From Streptomyces sp. PR69 (GTDB lineage: Bacteria > Actinomycetota > Actinomycetes > Streptomycetales > Streptomycetaceae): 64,000 nt of DNA. Positions 8,731 through 17,458 of the stretch are shown one piece after another (the stretch's first letter is position 1; each line of letters starts with the position of its first letter). The stretch is from contig NZ_JAOWCB010000003.1 in NCBI RefSeq assembly GCF_026420845.1, positions 62,001-126,000 of the forward strand, written 5' to 3'. A program made the translations under genes and the position numbers. Under the pieces are notes generated by a model. That model saw only the letters and a program-made list of their open reading frames with translations, did no database searches and was not told the origin of the DNA.

Positions 8731-10259
8731 GCCGGGACGGCCGGCGGAGGGGCGACGCGGCCTTGCTCGGCCCGGTCGGCGCATCGCCGGACGACGCGCC
8801 TGCGGCCGGCCTCCCGCGCGGCTATCGCGTGGGCGGCTGGGAGGTCACCGAGCCGATCGCGGCAGGCAGCTGGGCCACGGTCTACGAGGGCCGGGCGGCG
8901 GGCGACGGCACGGAGCCGGGCGGGCAGCGGGTCGCGCTCAAGTTTCTGCCCACCGCCGGGCTCGCCCCGCGTCAGGCGCGTTCGGTCGTGGAGACGGCCC
9001 GGCGCGAGATCGACCTCGGCCGCCGCGTCCGCCATCCGGGGCTCATCCGGCTGCTGGACTTCGCCGTACTGAGCGAACCGGACCGCCCCGCTCTGGACGG
9101 GGCTGTCGTCCTCGTCATGGAGCGGGCGCGGGGCAGCCTGCGGGACCTGCTCGACGCACCGGTGGACCGGGCCGAGGCGGCCCGGCTGCTCACCGGGGTC
9201 TGCGAGGGGCTGGCCCAGCTGCACGGGCTGGGCTGGGTGCACGGCGATCTCAAGCCGGACAATGTGCTGCTCATGCCGGACGGTTCGGTCAAGCTCTCCG
9301 ACTTCGGCCTCGCGGCGGAACTCGCCGGCACGCACGGCACCCATGGCTACATCCCGCCGATGGGCACCCCCGACTATCTGCCGCCGGAGCGCTGGCGGGC
9401 CCCACTGGGCGAGCGCGGCGTGCAGGTGCGGCCCAGCGGCGACATCTGGGCGCTGGGCATCATGATCCACGAGGTGTTCGCGGGCGGCCGCTCGCCCTTC
9501 CCCGGCGGCACCCCGATCGCGCGTGCCGCTGCGGTGCAGGAGTACGCGGAAGCGCGGGCGCCGCTGCGCCTGGACGACGCCGTGCCGCCGTTCTGGCGCG
9601 CCCTGGCCGCCGACTGCCTCGCCCCGACGCATCAGGCGCGCGCGGAGCACACCGCCGAGCGCCTGCTGGCCCGGATCAGGGCCGGACAGCGGGCCTGGAC
9701 GGGCGGGCAGGGCGGCGGGTCCGACGCGCCGTCCGAGGCGGCCGGCCCTTCTCCGGGCACGGCCGCCGCCGCCCCGGGCCCCGCCTCCTCCTCCGCCGCC
9801 GTCGGACGGCGGAAGCGGACCCTGGCCCTCCTCACCGCTGTCATGGTGTGCGGGACGGCCGCGGCGGGCGGTGCGCGGGCGGTGCGCGGCGGCGGTTCCG
9901 CCGATCCGGACGCGGCCGGCCCAGCAGGACGCGTCCAGGTGTTCAACGCCGAGCCGAGCTGCCGCGACCGTGCCGACCGGGCCCGGCCGTGCAGCCTCGG
10001 CCTCTCGGTCGACCCCCTGCTGCCGTACACAGCGGACAATGTCGTGCCGCACCGGGTGTGGCACGGGGACGTCCTCGCCGCCGAGTGCCGCTACCCCGAC
10101 GGCATGGTGATCGTCGACGAGGTGGGAACCCGGTCCGCCGAGTGGTTCCGGGTCCGTCTGCCGGAGGACTCCGAGCGGGCGACCGCATGGCTGCCCGCGG
10201 TGCGGACGAAGGACCGCCCCGGGCTTCCCGAGTGCACCCGGCCCTTCTCCGCGCGCTGA
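8727..10259 (+). CDS. Membrane-anchored Ser/Thr protein kinase
   Basis: 510 residues. The kinase domain spans about 30-310, with VALKFLP for the ATP lysine, WVHGDLKPDN (catalytic loop with Gly in place of the usual Arg of HRD), DFG and a PDYLPPE activation segment. Lack of the RD arginine suggests it may not rely on activation-loop phosphorylation. A Pro/Ala linker leads to one membrane helix near 370-390 and an outer domain of about 115 residues with two cysteines (PSCRD, RPCSL) near its start and further ones (AAECRY, PECTR) later. It starts with GTG inside the FHA gene's stop. The ligand or stress sensed by the outer domain is unknown. Confidence 0.87.
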   Translation: MSRDGRRRGDAALLGPVGASPDDAPAAGLPRGYRVGGWEVTEPIAAGSWATVYEGRAAGDGTEPGGQRVALKFLPTAGLAPRQARSVVETARREIDLGRRVRHPGLIRLLDFAVLSEPDRPALDGAVVLVMERARGSLRDLLDAPVDRAEAARLLTGVCEGLAQLHGLGWVHGDLKPDNVLLMPDGSVKLSDFGLAAELAGTHGTHGYIPPMGTPDYLPPERWRAPLGERGVQVRPSGDIWALGIMIHEVFAGGRSPFPGGTPIARAAAVQEYAEARAPLRLDDAVPPFWRALAADCLAPTHQARAEHTAERLLARIRAGQRAWTGGQGGGSDAPSEAAGPSPGTAAAAPGPASSSAAVGRRKRTLALLTAVMVCGTAAAGGARAVRGGGSADPDAAGPAGRVQVFNAEPSCRDRADRARPCSLGLSVDPLLPYTADNVVPHRVWHGDVLAAECRYPDGMVIVDEVGTRSAEWFRVRLPEDSERATAWLPAVRTKDRPGLPECTRPFSAR

Positions 10260-10591
10260 GCCGCCGGCGGCCGGGCCGCGGGGTGCGGCCGCCGCGGTCA
10301 GGCGCACTGTCCGGGGCCCCGCGTCCCAGACGGGCGCCGTCTCGCCGCGTCCGCCGCGGCCGCGGCGGCCGGCTGGAGGAGCCCCGCGGCGGGCACGGCG
10401 CACAGGTCCCGTTCTGGGGGGCACAGGAATCTCCCTCGGCTGGGCTCGGCTGAGCTGGAAGCGCCGTGTTTCCGCGGCACCCTGAGCCCTATCGGGGATC
10501 GCCGGGCGCTGTCAGTCCGTAACGTTCCGGGTGCCCTGGCCCGAACGACCGCGGATACCTTCCAAGCCGCCGGTTCCCCCAGGAGGCCCAG
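10260..10591. other. Intergenic region with no gene recognised
   Basis: These 332 bases begin with GC-rich inverted sequence just after the kinase stop (GCCGCCGGCGGC and a following GGCCGC/GCGGCC pair near 10,275-10,298) that could terminate transcription. The 3' part must hold the promoter of the esterase gene, but no clear -35/-10 pair was seen. The AGGAGG ribosome site lies at 10581-10586. Confidence 0.5.
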
Positions 10592-11578
10592 TTGAGCGAG
10601 CACCGCCCCACCCGCAGAAGCGTCCTGAAGGCCGCCGGCGGGGCCTGGGCGGCCATGGCGCTGGGCGGCGGAAGCGTGCTCGCGGCGGCGTCGCCGGCGA
10701 GTGCGGTGGGCGACGGGCACGGGCTGCGGATCGTGGACCGCCTGGAGAGCGATCCCCGTATGCGGCACTACCGCTTCAGGACGGCTGCGATCGGCTGGGA
10801 CCCCGGCGTCAACGTCCTGCTCCCGGACGGCTATCACACCAGCGGGCGCAGATACCCCGTTCTCTATCTGTTCCACGGCGGCCTGGGGGACTTCACCGCC
10901 TTCGACCGCCCGCCGCTGAACATCCGCGCCTGGACCGCGGGCAAGCCGATCATCGTGGTGATGCCCGACGGCGGAAAGGCAGGCTGGTACTCCAACCCGG
11001 TCAGCTCCCTCGCGGGGCCGAGGAACTGGGAGCACTTCCATATCGAGCAGCTGATCCGGTGGGTCGACGACAATTTCCGCACCTACGCCGAGTGCGCCGG
11101 CCGCGCCGTCTCCGGGTTCTCGATGGGCGGCTTCGGCGCGCTGAAGTACGCGGCCAAGCACGGGGGCCACTTCGCCTCGGTGAGCTCCCACTCCGGCCCG
11201 GCCAGCCTGCGCCGCGACGACAGCGCGGTGATCCGCTGGGCCAATGTGTCCTCCGCGGCCGTGGAACTGGGCGGCGGCACGGTCTACGGAGTGCCGTGGG
11301 ACCAGAACAGGATCAGCGCCGACAACCCGGTGCAGCGTATCGAGAGCTACCGCGACAAGCGGGTCTTCCTGGTCGCGGGCGCCAGCCCGGATCCGGCCAA
11401 CCCGTTCGACACCCTGAACGAGGTCCATGTGCTGGGCGGGCAGCGGGAGTTCCGCGGCCTGCTCGACAGGGCCGGCATTGCGCACGAGTGGCACGAGCGC
11501 CCCGGCGGCCACCATGTCCGGGAGGATCTGTTCATCCACGACCTCAACGGGATCATCGGCCGGCTCCGCAAGGCATAG
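10592..11578 (+). CDS. Tat-exported esterase (FrmB/antigen-85-like)
   Basis: 328 residues from a TTG start placed six bases after AGGAGG. The N-terminus is a twin-arginine signal, TRRSVLKAAGG, followed by a hydrophobic run and ASPASA, a likely signal-peptidase site. The mature part is an esterase-D/antigen-85 type alpha/beta hydrolase. The nucleophile is S177 in GFSMGGFG, with the oxyanion region FHGGLGD and a C-terminal catalytic histidine in GGHHV. Secreted members hydrolyse short esters or transfer acyl groups on polymers. It faces the GH26/GT2 pair tail to tail, so a role in deacylating a surface polysaccharide is possible but not shown. Confidence 0.85.
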   Translation: MSEHRPTRRSVLKAAGGAWAAMALGGGSVLAAASPASAVGDGHGLRIVDRLESDPRMRHYRFRTAAIGWDPGVNVLLPDGYHTSGRRYPVLYLFHGGLGDFTAFDRPPLNIRAWTAGKPIIVVMPDGGKAGWYSNPVSSLAGPRNWEHFHIEQLIRWVDDNFRTYAECAGRAVSGFSMGGFGALKYAAKHGGHFASVSSHSGPASLRRDDSAVIRWANVSSAAVELGGGTVYGVPWDQNRISADNPVQRIESYRDKRVFLVAGASPDPANPFDTLNEVHVLGGQREFRGLLDRAGIAHEWHERPGGHHVREDLFIHDLNGIIGRLRKA

Positions 11579-11611
11579 CGAGGCATAAGCAAGGCATAGC
11601 CCGGCCGCGTC

Positions 11612-12739
11612 TCACAGACGGCGGCGCGGATCGTCGTACGGGGACCAGGGTGCGCGGTGGCGGGGCGCCGACACACCGCGCGCGAAGGCGGCGACGCTCT
11701 CGCGCGAGGTGGTGACCCGCCAGTCGATCTCCCTGACCGCCTGGTACCAGATCACGCCGATGATGCCCGGGTGCCGGGGCAGCGAGCGGAACATCCCGGT
11801 GATCCACTCCGCTTTGCGCCCGGCCGCGTCCGTCGCCGCCACCTCCGTGATCACCAGCGGTTTGGCGGTGAGACGGCGCAGCCGGGCCTGTGAGCCGGAG
11901 AAGATCCGGTCGAAGGACTGGTAGTTCTCCTTGCCGACGGTGCCGTAGTAGCCGGAGAGCCCCACCCAGTCCACATAGGCGTCGCCCGGGTAGAGGCGTT
12001 CGTACGGTGTGGCGTTGGCGTAATGGACGTTGGGGCTCCACACCCAGACCGCGTTGTCCGCCCCGGCCCGCTCGAAGATGCGGTGCACATGCCGCCAGGC
12101 CCGTACATAGTCGCCGGGGCGGTTGTCGTTGGACTGCTCGCACCACGGGTACCAGTAGCCGTTCATCTCATGGGCGAAGCGGATCCCGACGGGGTAGTCG
12201 AGGGAGGCGACGCCTTCGGCCCAGGCGCGGATGTACGGGTCGAACGCGCCGTCGGCGATCCTGGAGAGCCGGTAGGCGGGCTGCTCGCCCCGCAGTCGCG
12301 GATCCTCCGCCTCCGCCCGGTGGTCCCAGGGCTCCCAGGCGAGCATAGGCATCATGCCGCGCCGGGCGACGTCGTCGATCCGCTCCGCGTCGAACCGGTC
12401 GTGCGCCCAGTCCTGGGCGAACTGGTAGACCTGCGGCCGGTGTCCGGTGCGGCGGGTGAAGTCGGCGGCCTCGGACAGATCGTGAAGCCCCTCACCGGTC
12501 ATGATGCCGACGAAGACCTCGCCGCGCTCCGGGAACGTGCCGCGCGGGACGGCGCTGTCCGTGGCCCTGTCCGGCCCGTTCGGCGGGAGGCCCGCGGTGG
12601 GCGGCAGCGCGGCGTCGACGGCCGCCGCGCGCCGCCGCTGCTGTTCGGCCGCCAGCTGCGGCCCGACCACGAAGGCATAGCCCGCCAGCAGCACGGCGAA
12701 CGCCGCGACGAGCGCCTTGGCGGCCGTGAACCGCGTCAT
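11612..12739 (-). CDS. Membrane-anchored glycoside hydrolase, GH26 type
   Basis: 375 residues. One uncleaved-looking signal anchor (about 7-30) precedes a Pro/Ala linker and a TIM-barrel hydrolase from residue 70. The acid/base glutamate is E191 (RFAHEMNGYWYPW) and the nucleophile is E299 (PLVITEVAA), in the order expected for clan GH-A family 26 beta-mannanases and related endoglycanases. The ATG at 12739 overlaps the stop of the glycosyltransferase gene (ATGA), giving a synthase-hydrolase pair. Such pairs often let the hydrolase trim or release the polymer (inference). The real substrate could be mannan, mixed glucan or another beta-glycan. Confidence 0.85.
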   Translation of the reverse strand: MTRFTAAKALVAAFAVLLAGYAFVVGPQLAAEQQRRRAAAVDAALPPTAGLPPNGPDRATDSAVPRGTFPERGEVFVGIMTGEGLHDLSEAADFTRRTGHRPQVYQFAQDWAHDRFDAERIDDVARRGMMPMLAWEPWDHRAEAEDPRLRGEQPAYRLSRIADGAFDPYIRAWAEGVASLDYPVGIRFAHEMNGYWYPWCEQSNDNRPGDYVRAWRHVHRIFERAGADNAVWVWSPNVHYANATPYERLYPGDAYVDWVGLSGYYGTVGKENYQSFDRIFSGSQARLRRLTAKPLVITEVAATDAAGRKAEWITGMFRSLPRHPGIIGVIWYQAVREIDWRVTTSRESVAAFARGVSAPRHRAPWSPYDDPRRRL

Positions 12740-14595
12740 CGGGCGTCCGGGGCACGCTGACCGGCAGAGGAGGATCCGAGGGCGGAGGCGCCGAGGGCCG
12801 CGTCCCCGGCGACGGCGGGCGTGGGCGTGGGCGCGGCGAGCGCCGTGGCGGCGGCCATGAGCGGCGGAAGCAGGCCCGCCAGCAGGGCCAGCGCCGCCCA
12901 GAAGCGGGGCGCGGGATGGTCGTACCCCAGCGCGTAACTGGCCGCCAGCGGCGCCGCGACCGCCGCCGCCCAGATCAGATGGAGCCGGAAGGTGCGCGGC
13001 GTGTCGGCGCTGCGCAGCTCGCCCTTGGCGGTGACCGCATACCCCAGCGGCCGGCGCAGCAGCGCGGACACCGCGGCCGCCGCGTACACCGGGCCGGCGA
13101 ACAGCGCCAGCGCGAAGCCCGTGAGCCCCGGATCGCGCCGTTCGTGTGCGGCGAGGTTGAAGCGGCGCAGCCACAGCCACAGGACGAGCCAGCTGCCCAT
13201 CCCGGCGGACCACAGCCCCAGCCAGGTCGGCCCGTCCAGTCCGGCGGACATGATGCCGAGCAGCAGGGCGAGGACGGTCGCGGCGGTGCCCAGGAGCAGG
13301 GTCAGGGCGACGCTGGGGTAGTAGAACTGCACCAGGGTGTACAGCAGCCGCTGACGCCGGGTCAGCCGGATGCCGTCGGTGAGGCGGCGGTTGAGCTTGA
13401 TCTCCCAGACCCCGTAGGCCCAGCGCTTCTGCTGGTTGAAGTAGTCGGTCCAGGTGGTGGGGCCTTCGCCGACGGCGATCACATCCGGGGTGTAGACGCC
13501 TTTCCAGCGGTTGCCGGTGCGCTGGTTGACGGTGCCCTGGACGCGCATGCTGGTGAGGTGGTCCTCGATGATGGAGTCCTGGTAGCCGCCGATGCTGCGC
13601 CAGGCGGCGGTCCGGTAGAGGTGGTTGGTGCCGATCAGCAGCGGTGCGTCGAGTCCGTTCCCGCCGCGCTCGACGATCCCGCTGAAGAGGTACTGCTGCA
13701 CGGACGCGCCGTGCGCGATCCAGTTGTCGTACATGTTCCCGTACACCTGGGGGGCGACCACGAACGCGACGTCGGGGTCGTGGAAGTAGCCGAGGGTGCG
13801 CTCCAGGAAGCACGGCAGCGGGACATGGTCCGGGTCCATCTGGGCGACCACGTCATAGCGGCGCTCGTGCTCGGCGCGCCATGCGTTGTGGTTGCCGGAC
13901 TTGGTGCGGGTCCGGAAGATGCCCCAGGGCCGGTGGTACTCGGGGCGGTTCTTGCGGCTGAAGTGGTGTACGCCGAGCCGGGCGGCCGTGGCCCGCACGG
14001 CCGGGTCGTCGCCTTCGTCCAGGATCCAGACGTCCACGGCGCCCCCGTAGTAGGCGACCCTCAGCATCGCCTCCAGGGTCTGCTCGGCCACGGCGAGGGG
14101 CTCTTTGGACGGCACGATGGTGGTCAGCATCGCGATCCGCAGCCCGCGGGGAGGGGTGAGCGGCACCGGGTCCTTGGCGTGCCAGGCGAATGTCCATACG
14201 GCGAAGACCTGCACCACCTTGATGACCTCGATGGTGACGACCACGCAGAAGGCGAACCGGGCGAGGACGACCCGCCAGTCCCCGGCCGCGGTCACGCCGG
14301 GGCCGGGGATGTGCTGGGGCAGCAGCAGCCAGGCGGCGAGGGCCAGTCCGCTGAGCGCGGTCAGCGCGGCCAGAGCGGTCAGGACGAGCCGCTGGACGGC
14401 GGTCAGGACGGAGCGGAACCGCACCCGTGCCGGTCCGGTGTGCACGAGCGTCAGCGGTCCTGCGGTCCAGGCGCAGCGCCGGTAGGCGGCGCGCGCCCGG
14501 TCCTTTCCCTGCGCGTCGCCGGAGTCCGGCCGCCGCCCGCGCGGACGGAGGCGTCGTCGCTGTTTCGACTGGGCACGCAGCCCGCGCAGCGGCAT
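12736..14595 (-). CDS. Processive GT2 glycosyltransferase (cellulose-synthase-like)
   Basis: 619 residues with membrane helices before (about 65-92 and 108-136) and several after the catalytic domain. The family-2 residues appear in order: DEGDD (193-197), DPDH (254-257), IEDH (343-346) and QQKRW (388-392), the D, DxD, ED and QxxRW set of processive beta-glycan synthases. The first ~60 residues are basic and poorly conserved-looking, so the true start may be the later methionine-free equivalent or this ATG. Unlike the cslA-glxA locus, the partner here is a GH26 hydrolase rather than a copper oxidase. It probably makes and exports a surface beta-glycan (inference). Confidence 0.85.
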   Translation of the reverse strand: MPLRGLRAQSKQRRRLRPRGRRPDSGDAQGKDRARAAYRRCAWTAGPLTLVHTGPARVRFRSVLTAVQRLVLTALAALTALSGLALAAWLLLPQHIPGPGVTAAGDWRVVLARFAFCVVVTIEVIKVVQVFAVWTFAWHAKDPVPLTPPRGLRIAMLTTIVPSKEPLAVAEQTLEAMLRVAYYGGAVDVWILDEGDDPAVRATAARLGVHHFSRKNRPEYHRPWGIFRTRTKSGNHNAWRAEHERRYDVVAQMDPDHVPLPCFLERTLGYFHDPDVAFVVAPQVYGNMYDNWIAHGASVQQYLFSGIVERGGNGLDAPLLIGTNHLYRTAAWRSIGGYQDSIIEDHLTSMRVQGTVNQRTGNRWKGVYTPDVIAVGEGPTTWTDYFNQQKRWAYGVWEIKLNRRLTDGIRLTRRQRLLYTLVQFYYPSVALTLLLGTAATVLALLLGIMSAGLDGPTWLGLWSAGMGSWLVLWLWLRRFNLAAHERRDPGLTGFALALFAGPVYAAAAVSALLRRPLGYAVTAKGELRSADTPRTFRLHLIWAAAVAAPLAASYALGYDHPAPRFWAALALLAGLLPPLMAAATALAAPTPTPAVAGDAALGASALGSSSAGQRAPDAR

Positions 14596-14755
14596 CGGTC
14601 CCTCCCCCTGGGGCGCGCCGCACCGCCGCTGCGGGCCGCGCGGAGGCCCCGTCTCACCCTGTGCACCGCCTCAGACACCCCGCCGCTTCGGCACGGTTCC
14701 TTAACCGCACCCGCGCGAGCCGGGGATTTCCCCTCGGCTGCTCCGCGTGCGTGCA

Positions 14756-16840
14756 TCACCTGCGTACGGCGTAGAGCTGCTGGTCACCGCCCCCGAAGTA
14801 GACGGCGTCCGCGGCGGCCGCCGGCGGATGCACCTCCGCGCCGGCGGTGAACGTCCAGCGCAGTTCGCCGCTGTCGGCGTCGACGGCGTACAGCTTCTGG
14901 TCGCTGTTGCCCGCGTACACGGTCCCGTCGACGACCGCGGGCGCGGTGACATCGCCCCCAGTGGGCAGCGACCACCGTTTCCTGCCGGTCGCGGCGTCCC
15001 GGGCGAACAGATCGCGGCCGCCGCCGCCGAAGACCGTGCCGCGCGCCACCGCGGGCCCGGCCTTGACGGAGGCTCCCCCGGCCCGCCACACCTCGCGGCC
15101 CGTGGTGGCCCGTACGGCATAGAGGGTGTTGTCGGTGCTTCCGAAGTACACCAGCCCGCCGGTCACCACGGGGAACCAGGAGACGGCGCCTTTGGTGGTG
15201 AACGCCCACCGCTCGACGCCGAGGTGGGCGTCCACGGCGTATAGACGGGTGTTGCTGCATCCGACGTAGACGGTCTCTCCGGCGATCACCGGGGAGTGGG
15301 TGTCATGGCCCGTCCTGAACCGCCACAGCCGGCTGCCGTCGGACACCTTGACGGCGTAGAGGTACCCGTCTGAGCTGCCGACGTACGCCACGCCGCCGGT
15401 CACCGCGGGCGAGTGCACGATGCCGCCGGTGGCGAACGTCCAGCGCTCGTCGCCGGTTCTGGCGTCGAGTGCGTAGAGCTTGCCGTCGTCGCTGCCCAGA
15501 TAGGCCACCCCGCCGAGGATGTACGGCGCCGAGCCCAGGGCGGCGCCGGTCGTGTACGCCCAGCGCCGCGCGCCCGACGCCGCCTCGACCGCGTACAGGG
15601 TGCCGTCGTTGCTCGCCGCGTACACCAGGTCCCCGGCGACCCGCGGGTGGTTGACGAGGATTCCGGCGACCGGGAAGCGCCACAGCCGGGTCCCGGGCGG
15701 TTCCCGCCCGAAGTCGCCGCCGCTGAGGAGCCGCCATCCGGTGAACCCCAGGGCCGCGGTGGCCGTAAGCGCGGCGGCGGCCAGCGCCACGCGGCGGCGG
15801 GGACCTCCGGGGGGCCGCCCGGAGCCGGAGCCTGGACCGGACGCACCGGAGGGGCCGTCGCCGCCGTCCGGTGCGCCGTCCGGTGCGCCGTTCTGCCGCA
15901 GATCGGCGTCCGCGCCGGGGTCCGTGCCGGGGTCCGTCTCCTGCCCGCCGTCGGTGTGGGCGAGGATGCCCCGCGGATCCGTCGCGGGGCCGGAGGGCAG
16001 CGGGGGCAGCCAGCCGGGCCCGAGGAGCTCGGCCCTGGCCCGCCCGGCGCCGAGCACCGCCGCGACCTCGTGCAGCCGGGGACGCCGTGCCGCCTCCTTG
16101 TCCAGGCAGGAGGCGGCGATGGGGCGCAGCCACTGAGGCGCCGCGTCCAGTCGCGGCTCCTCGTGCACGATGCGGTACAGCAGCAGATCGGCCGTGCCCT
16201 CGCCGAACGGACCGGCCCCGGTTCCCGCGAAGACCAGGACCGCGCCGAGCGAGAACACATCGGCGGCCGGCCCGATGCCCTTGCCGCGGATCTGCTCCGG
16301 CGCGATGTACCCCGGCGAGCCCATCAGCGTCCCCGTCCTGGTCAGCACGCTGGCCTCGGCCACGCGGGAGATCCCGAAGTCGATGACCCGCGGCCCGTCG
16401 GACGCGAGCAGCACATTGCTCGGTTTGAGGTCCCTGTGCACCACGCGCGCCGCGTGGATCGCGGCGAGCGCCTCCACCAGCCCGAGCCCCAGCGCCCGTA
16501 CGGACGTCTCGGGCAGCGCCCCCGCGGCGCGCACCGCCTGGTACAGCGAAGGACCGGGGATGAAGGCGGTCGCCAGCCAGGGCGGGGACCCCCCGGGGTC
16601 CGCGTCGACGACCGCGGCGGTGAACGGACCGGCCACGGAGCGGGAGGCGGCGACCTCCCGCGCGAAACGCTCGCGGAAGGTGTCCTCCCCGGCGAGATCG
16701 GGCCGGATCACCTTCAGCGCGACCTGCTCGCCCTCCGGCGACCGGGCCAGATACACCCGCCCCATCCCGCCGCTGCCCAGCCGGGCGAGCAGCCGGTACC
16801 GGCCGATGGCGCGGGGATCGTCCGACGTCAGCGATTCCAA
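14756..16840 (-). CDS. Ser/Thr protein kinase with extracellular PQQ-type beta-propeller
   Basis: 694 residues. The kinase domain (about 14-270) is complete: LGSGGMGRVYLA, VALKVI, VVHRDLKPSN, DFG and SPGYIAPE. A Pro/Gly/Asp-rich linker and one membrane helix (about 352-372) lead to about eight 38-40-residue repeats (residues 385-694) of the form LYAVDA..G...W, the PQQ-like propeller of PknD/AfsK-type kinases. The start lies on the divergent side of the EACC1 gene, with 201 bp between. The propeller presumably senses an external ligand; no PQQ-dependent catalytic residues are implied. Confidence 0.92.
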   Translation of the reverse strand: MESLTSDDPRAIGRYRLLARLGSGGMGRVYLARSPEGEQVALKVIRPDLAGEDTFRERFAREVAASRSVAGPFTAAVVDADPGGSPPWLATAFIPGPSLYQAVRAAGALPETSVRALGLGLVEALAAIHAARVVHRDLKPSNVLLASDGPRVIDFGISRVAEASVLTRTGTLMGSPGYIAPEQIRGKGIGPAADVFSLGAVLVFAGTGAGPFGEGTADLLLYRIVHEEPRLDAAPQWLRPIAASCLDKEAARRPRLHEVAAVLGAGRARAELLGPGWLPPLPSGPATDPRGILAHTDGGQETDPGTDPGADADLRQNGAPDGAPDGGDGPSGASGPGSGSGRPPGGPRRRVALAAAALTATAALGFTGWRLLSGGDFGREPPGTRLWRFPVAGILVNHPRVAGDLVYAASNDGTLYAVEAASGARRWAYTTGAALGSAPYILGGVAYLGSDDGKLYALDARTGDERWTFATGGIVHSPAVTGGVAYVGSSDGYLYAVKVSDGSRLWRFRTGHDTHSPVIAGETVYVGCSNTRLYAVDAHLGVERWAFTTKGAVSWFPVVTGGLVYFGSTDNTLYAVRATTGREVWRAGGASVKAGPAVARGTVFGGGGRDLFARDAATGRKRWSLPTGGDVTAPAVVDGTVYAGNSDQKLYAVDADSGELRWTFTAGAEVHPPAAAADAVYFGGGDQQLYAVRR

Positions 16841-17041
16841 GGCGCCCCCCTCATGACTCCTTGACAGCCAACCTGGTGCCCACCGCGGCGTGACGCTGTC
16901 ACGCGGGGCGACGGGGGAGAGCCTTCCCCACCGGGCCGCGCGACGAACGGGGGGTGCCCAACAGCCCTTTTAAGCCGCTATGTTACGGCGGCATGAAGAC
17001 GGCGGCCGAAGGGATGTCCGGCGCCGGGAGGGGCGGGACCT

Positions 17042-17458
17042 GTGGATGTGACGATCACCCTGCTGACGGATGAACCGGGCGACGAACTGCGGTCCTTACA
17101 CGGGTGGCTGACCCAGGAGGACGAACTCCGCGGCCGGGTCGGGATCGCCGCCGATCCGCCCGAGCCGGGCACGATGGGCGCGGGGACGGAGGCGCTGCTG
17201 GTGGCCCTGGCTCCAGGCGGCGCACTGGCGGTGCTGTCCTGCGTACTGATCACCTGGCTGCGGCAGCGCACGAGCGATGTGACCCTGACCGCCGTGCGCG
17301 ACGGTGACCGCGCTCAGGTGACGCTGTCGGCCAGACGGGTGCGCGGCCTCGACGGAGCGGGGCTTCAGCGGCAGATCTCCGAGGTGGAGCGGCTGCTCAA
17401 GGACGAGCTGCCGGGCGGCGAGAGCGATGCCGGATCACGGCGCCCCGTCGAGGAGTGA
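17042..17458 (+). CDS. EACC1 (effector-associated constant component 1) family protein
   Basis: 138 residues from GTG after GGGAGGGGCGGG. The features match the small EACC1 family: an N-terminal VTITLLTDEPGDELRSL strand-helix, a TMGAGTEALLVAL segment leading into a hydrophobic helix (about 52-76), then VTLTAVRDGD and a C-terminal helix ISEVERLL. EACC1 genes are known from comparative genomics to sit directly before variable effector genes in Actinobacteria. The gene overlaps the caspase gene by 32 bp in another frame, so the two are co-expressed. It probably controls, localises or licenses the effector; no biochemical function is established. Confidence 0.8.
   Translation: MDVTITLLTDEPGDELRSLHGWLTQEDELRGRVGIAADPPEPGTMGAGTEALLVALAPGGALAVLSCVLITWLRQRTSDVTLTAVRDGDRAQVTLSARRVRGLDGAGLQRQISEVERLLKDELPGGESDAGSRRPVEE

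Noticed and set aside
8538..10424. Long minus-strand open frame opposite the kinase gene
   Set aside because: Composition is Arg/Gly/Pro-rich with no domain, while the plus strand has complete kinase motifs.
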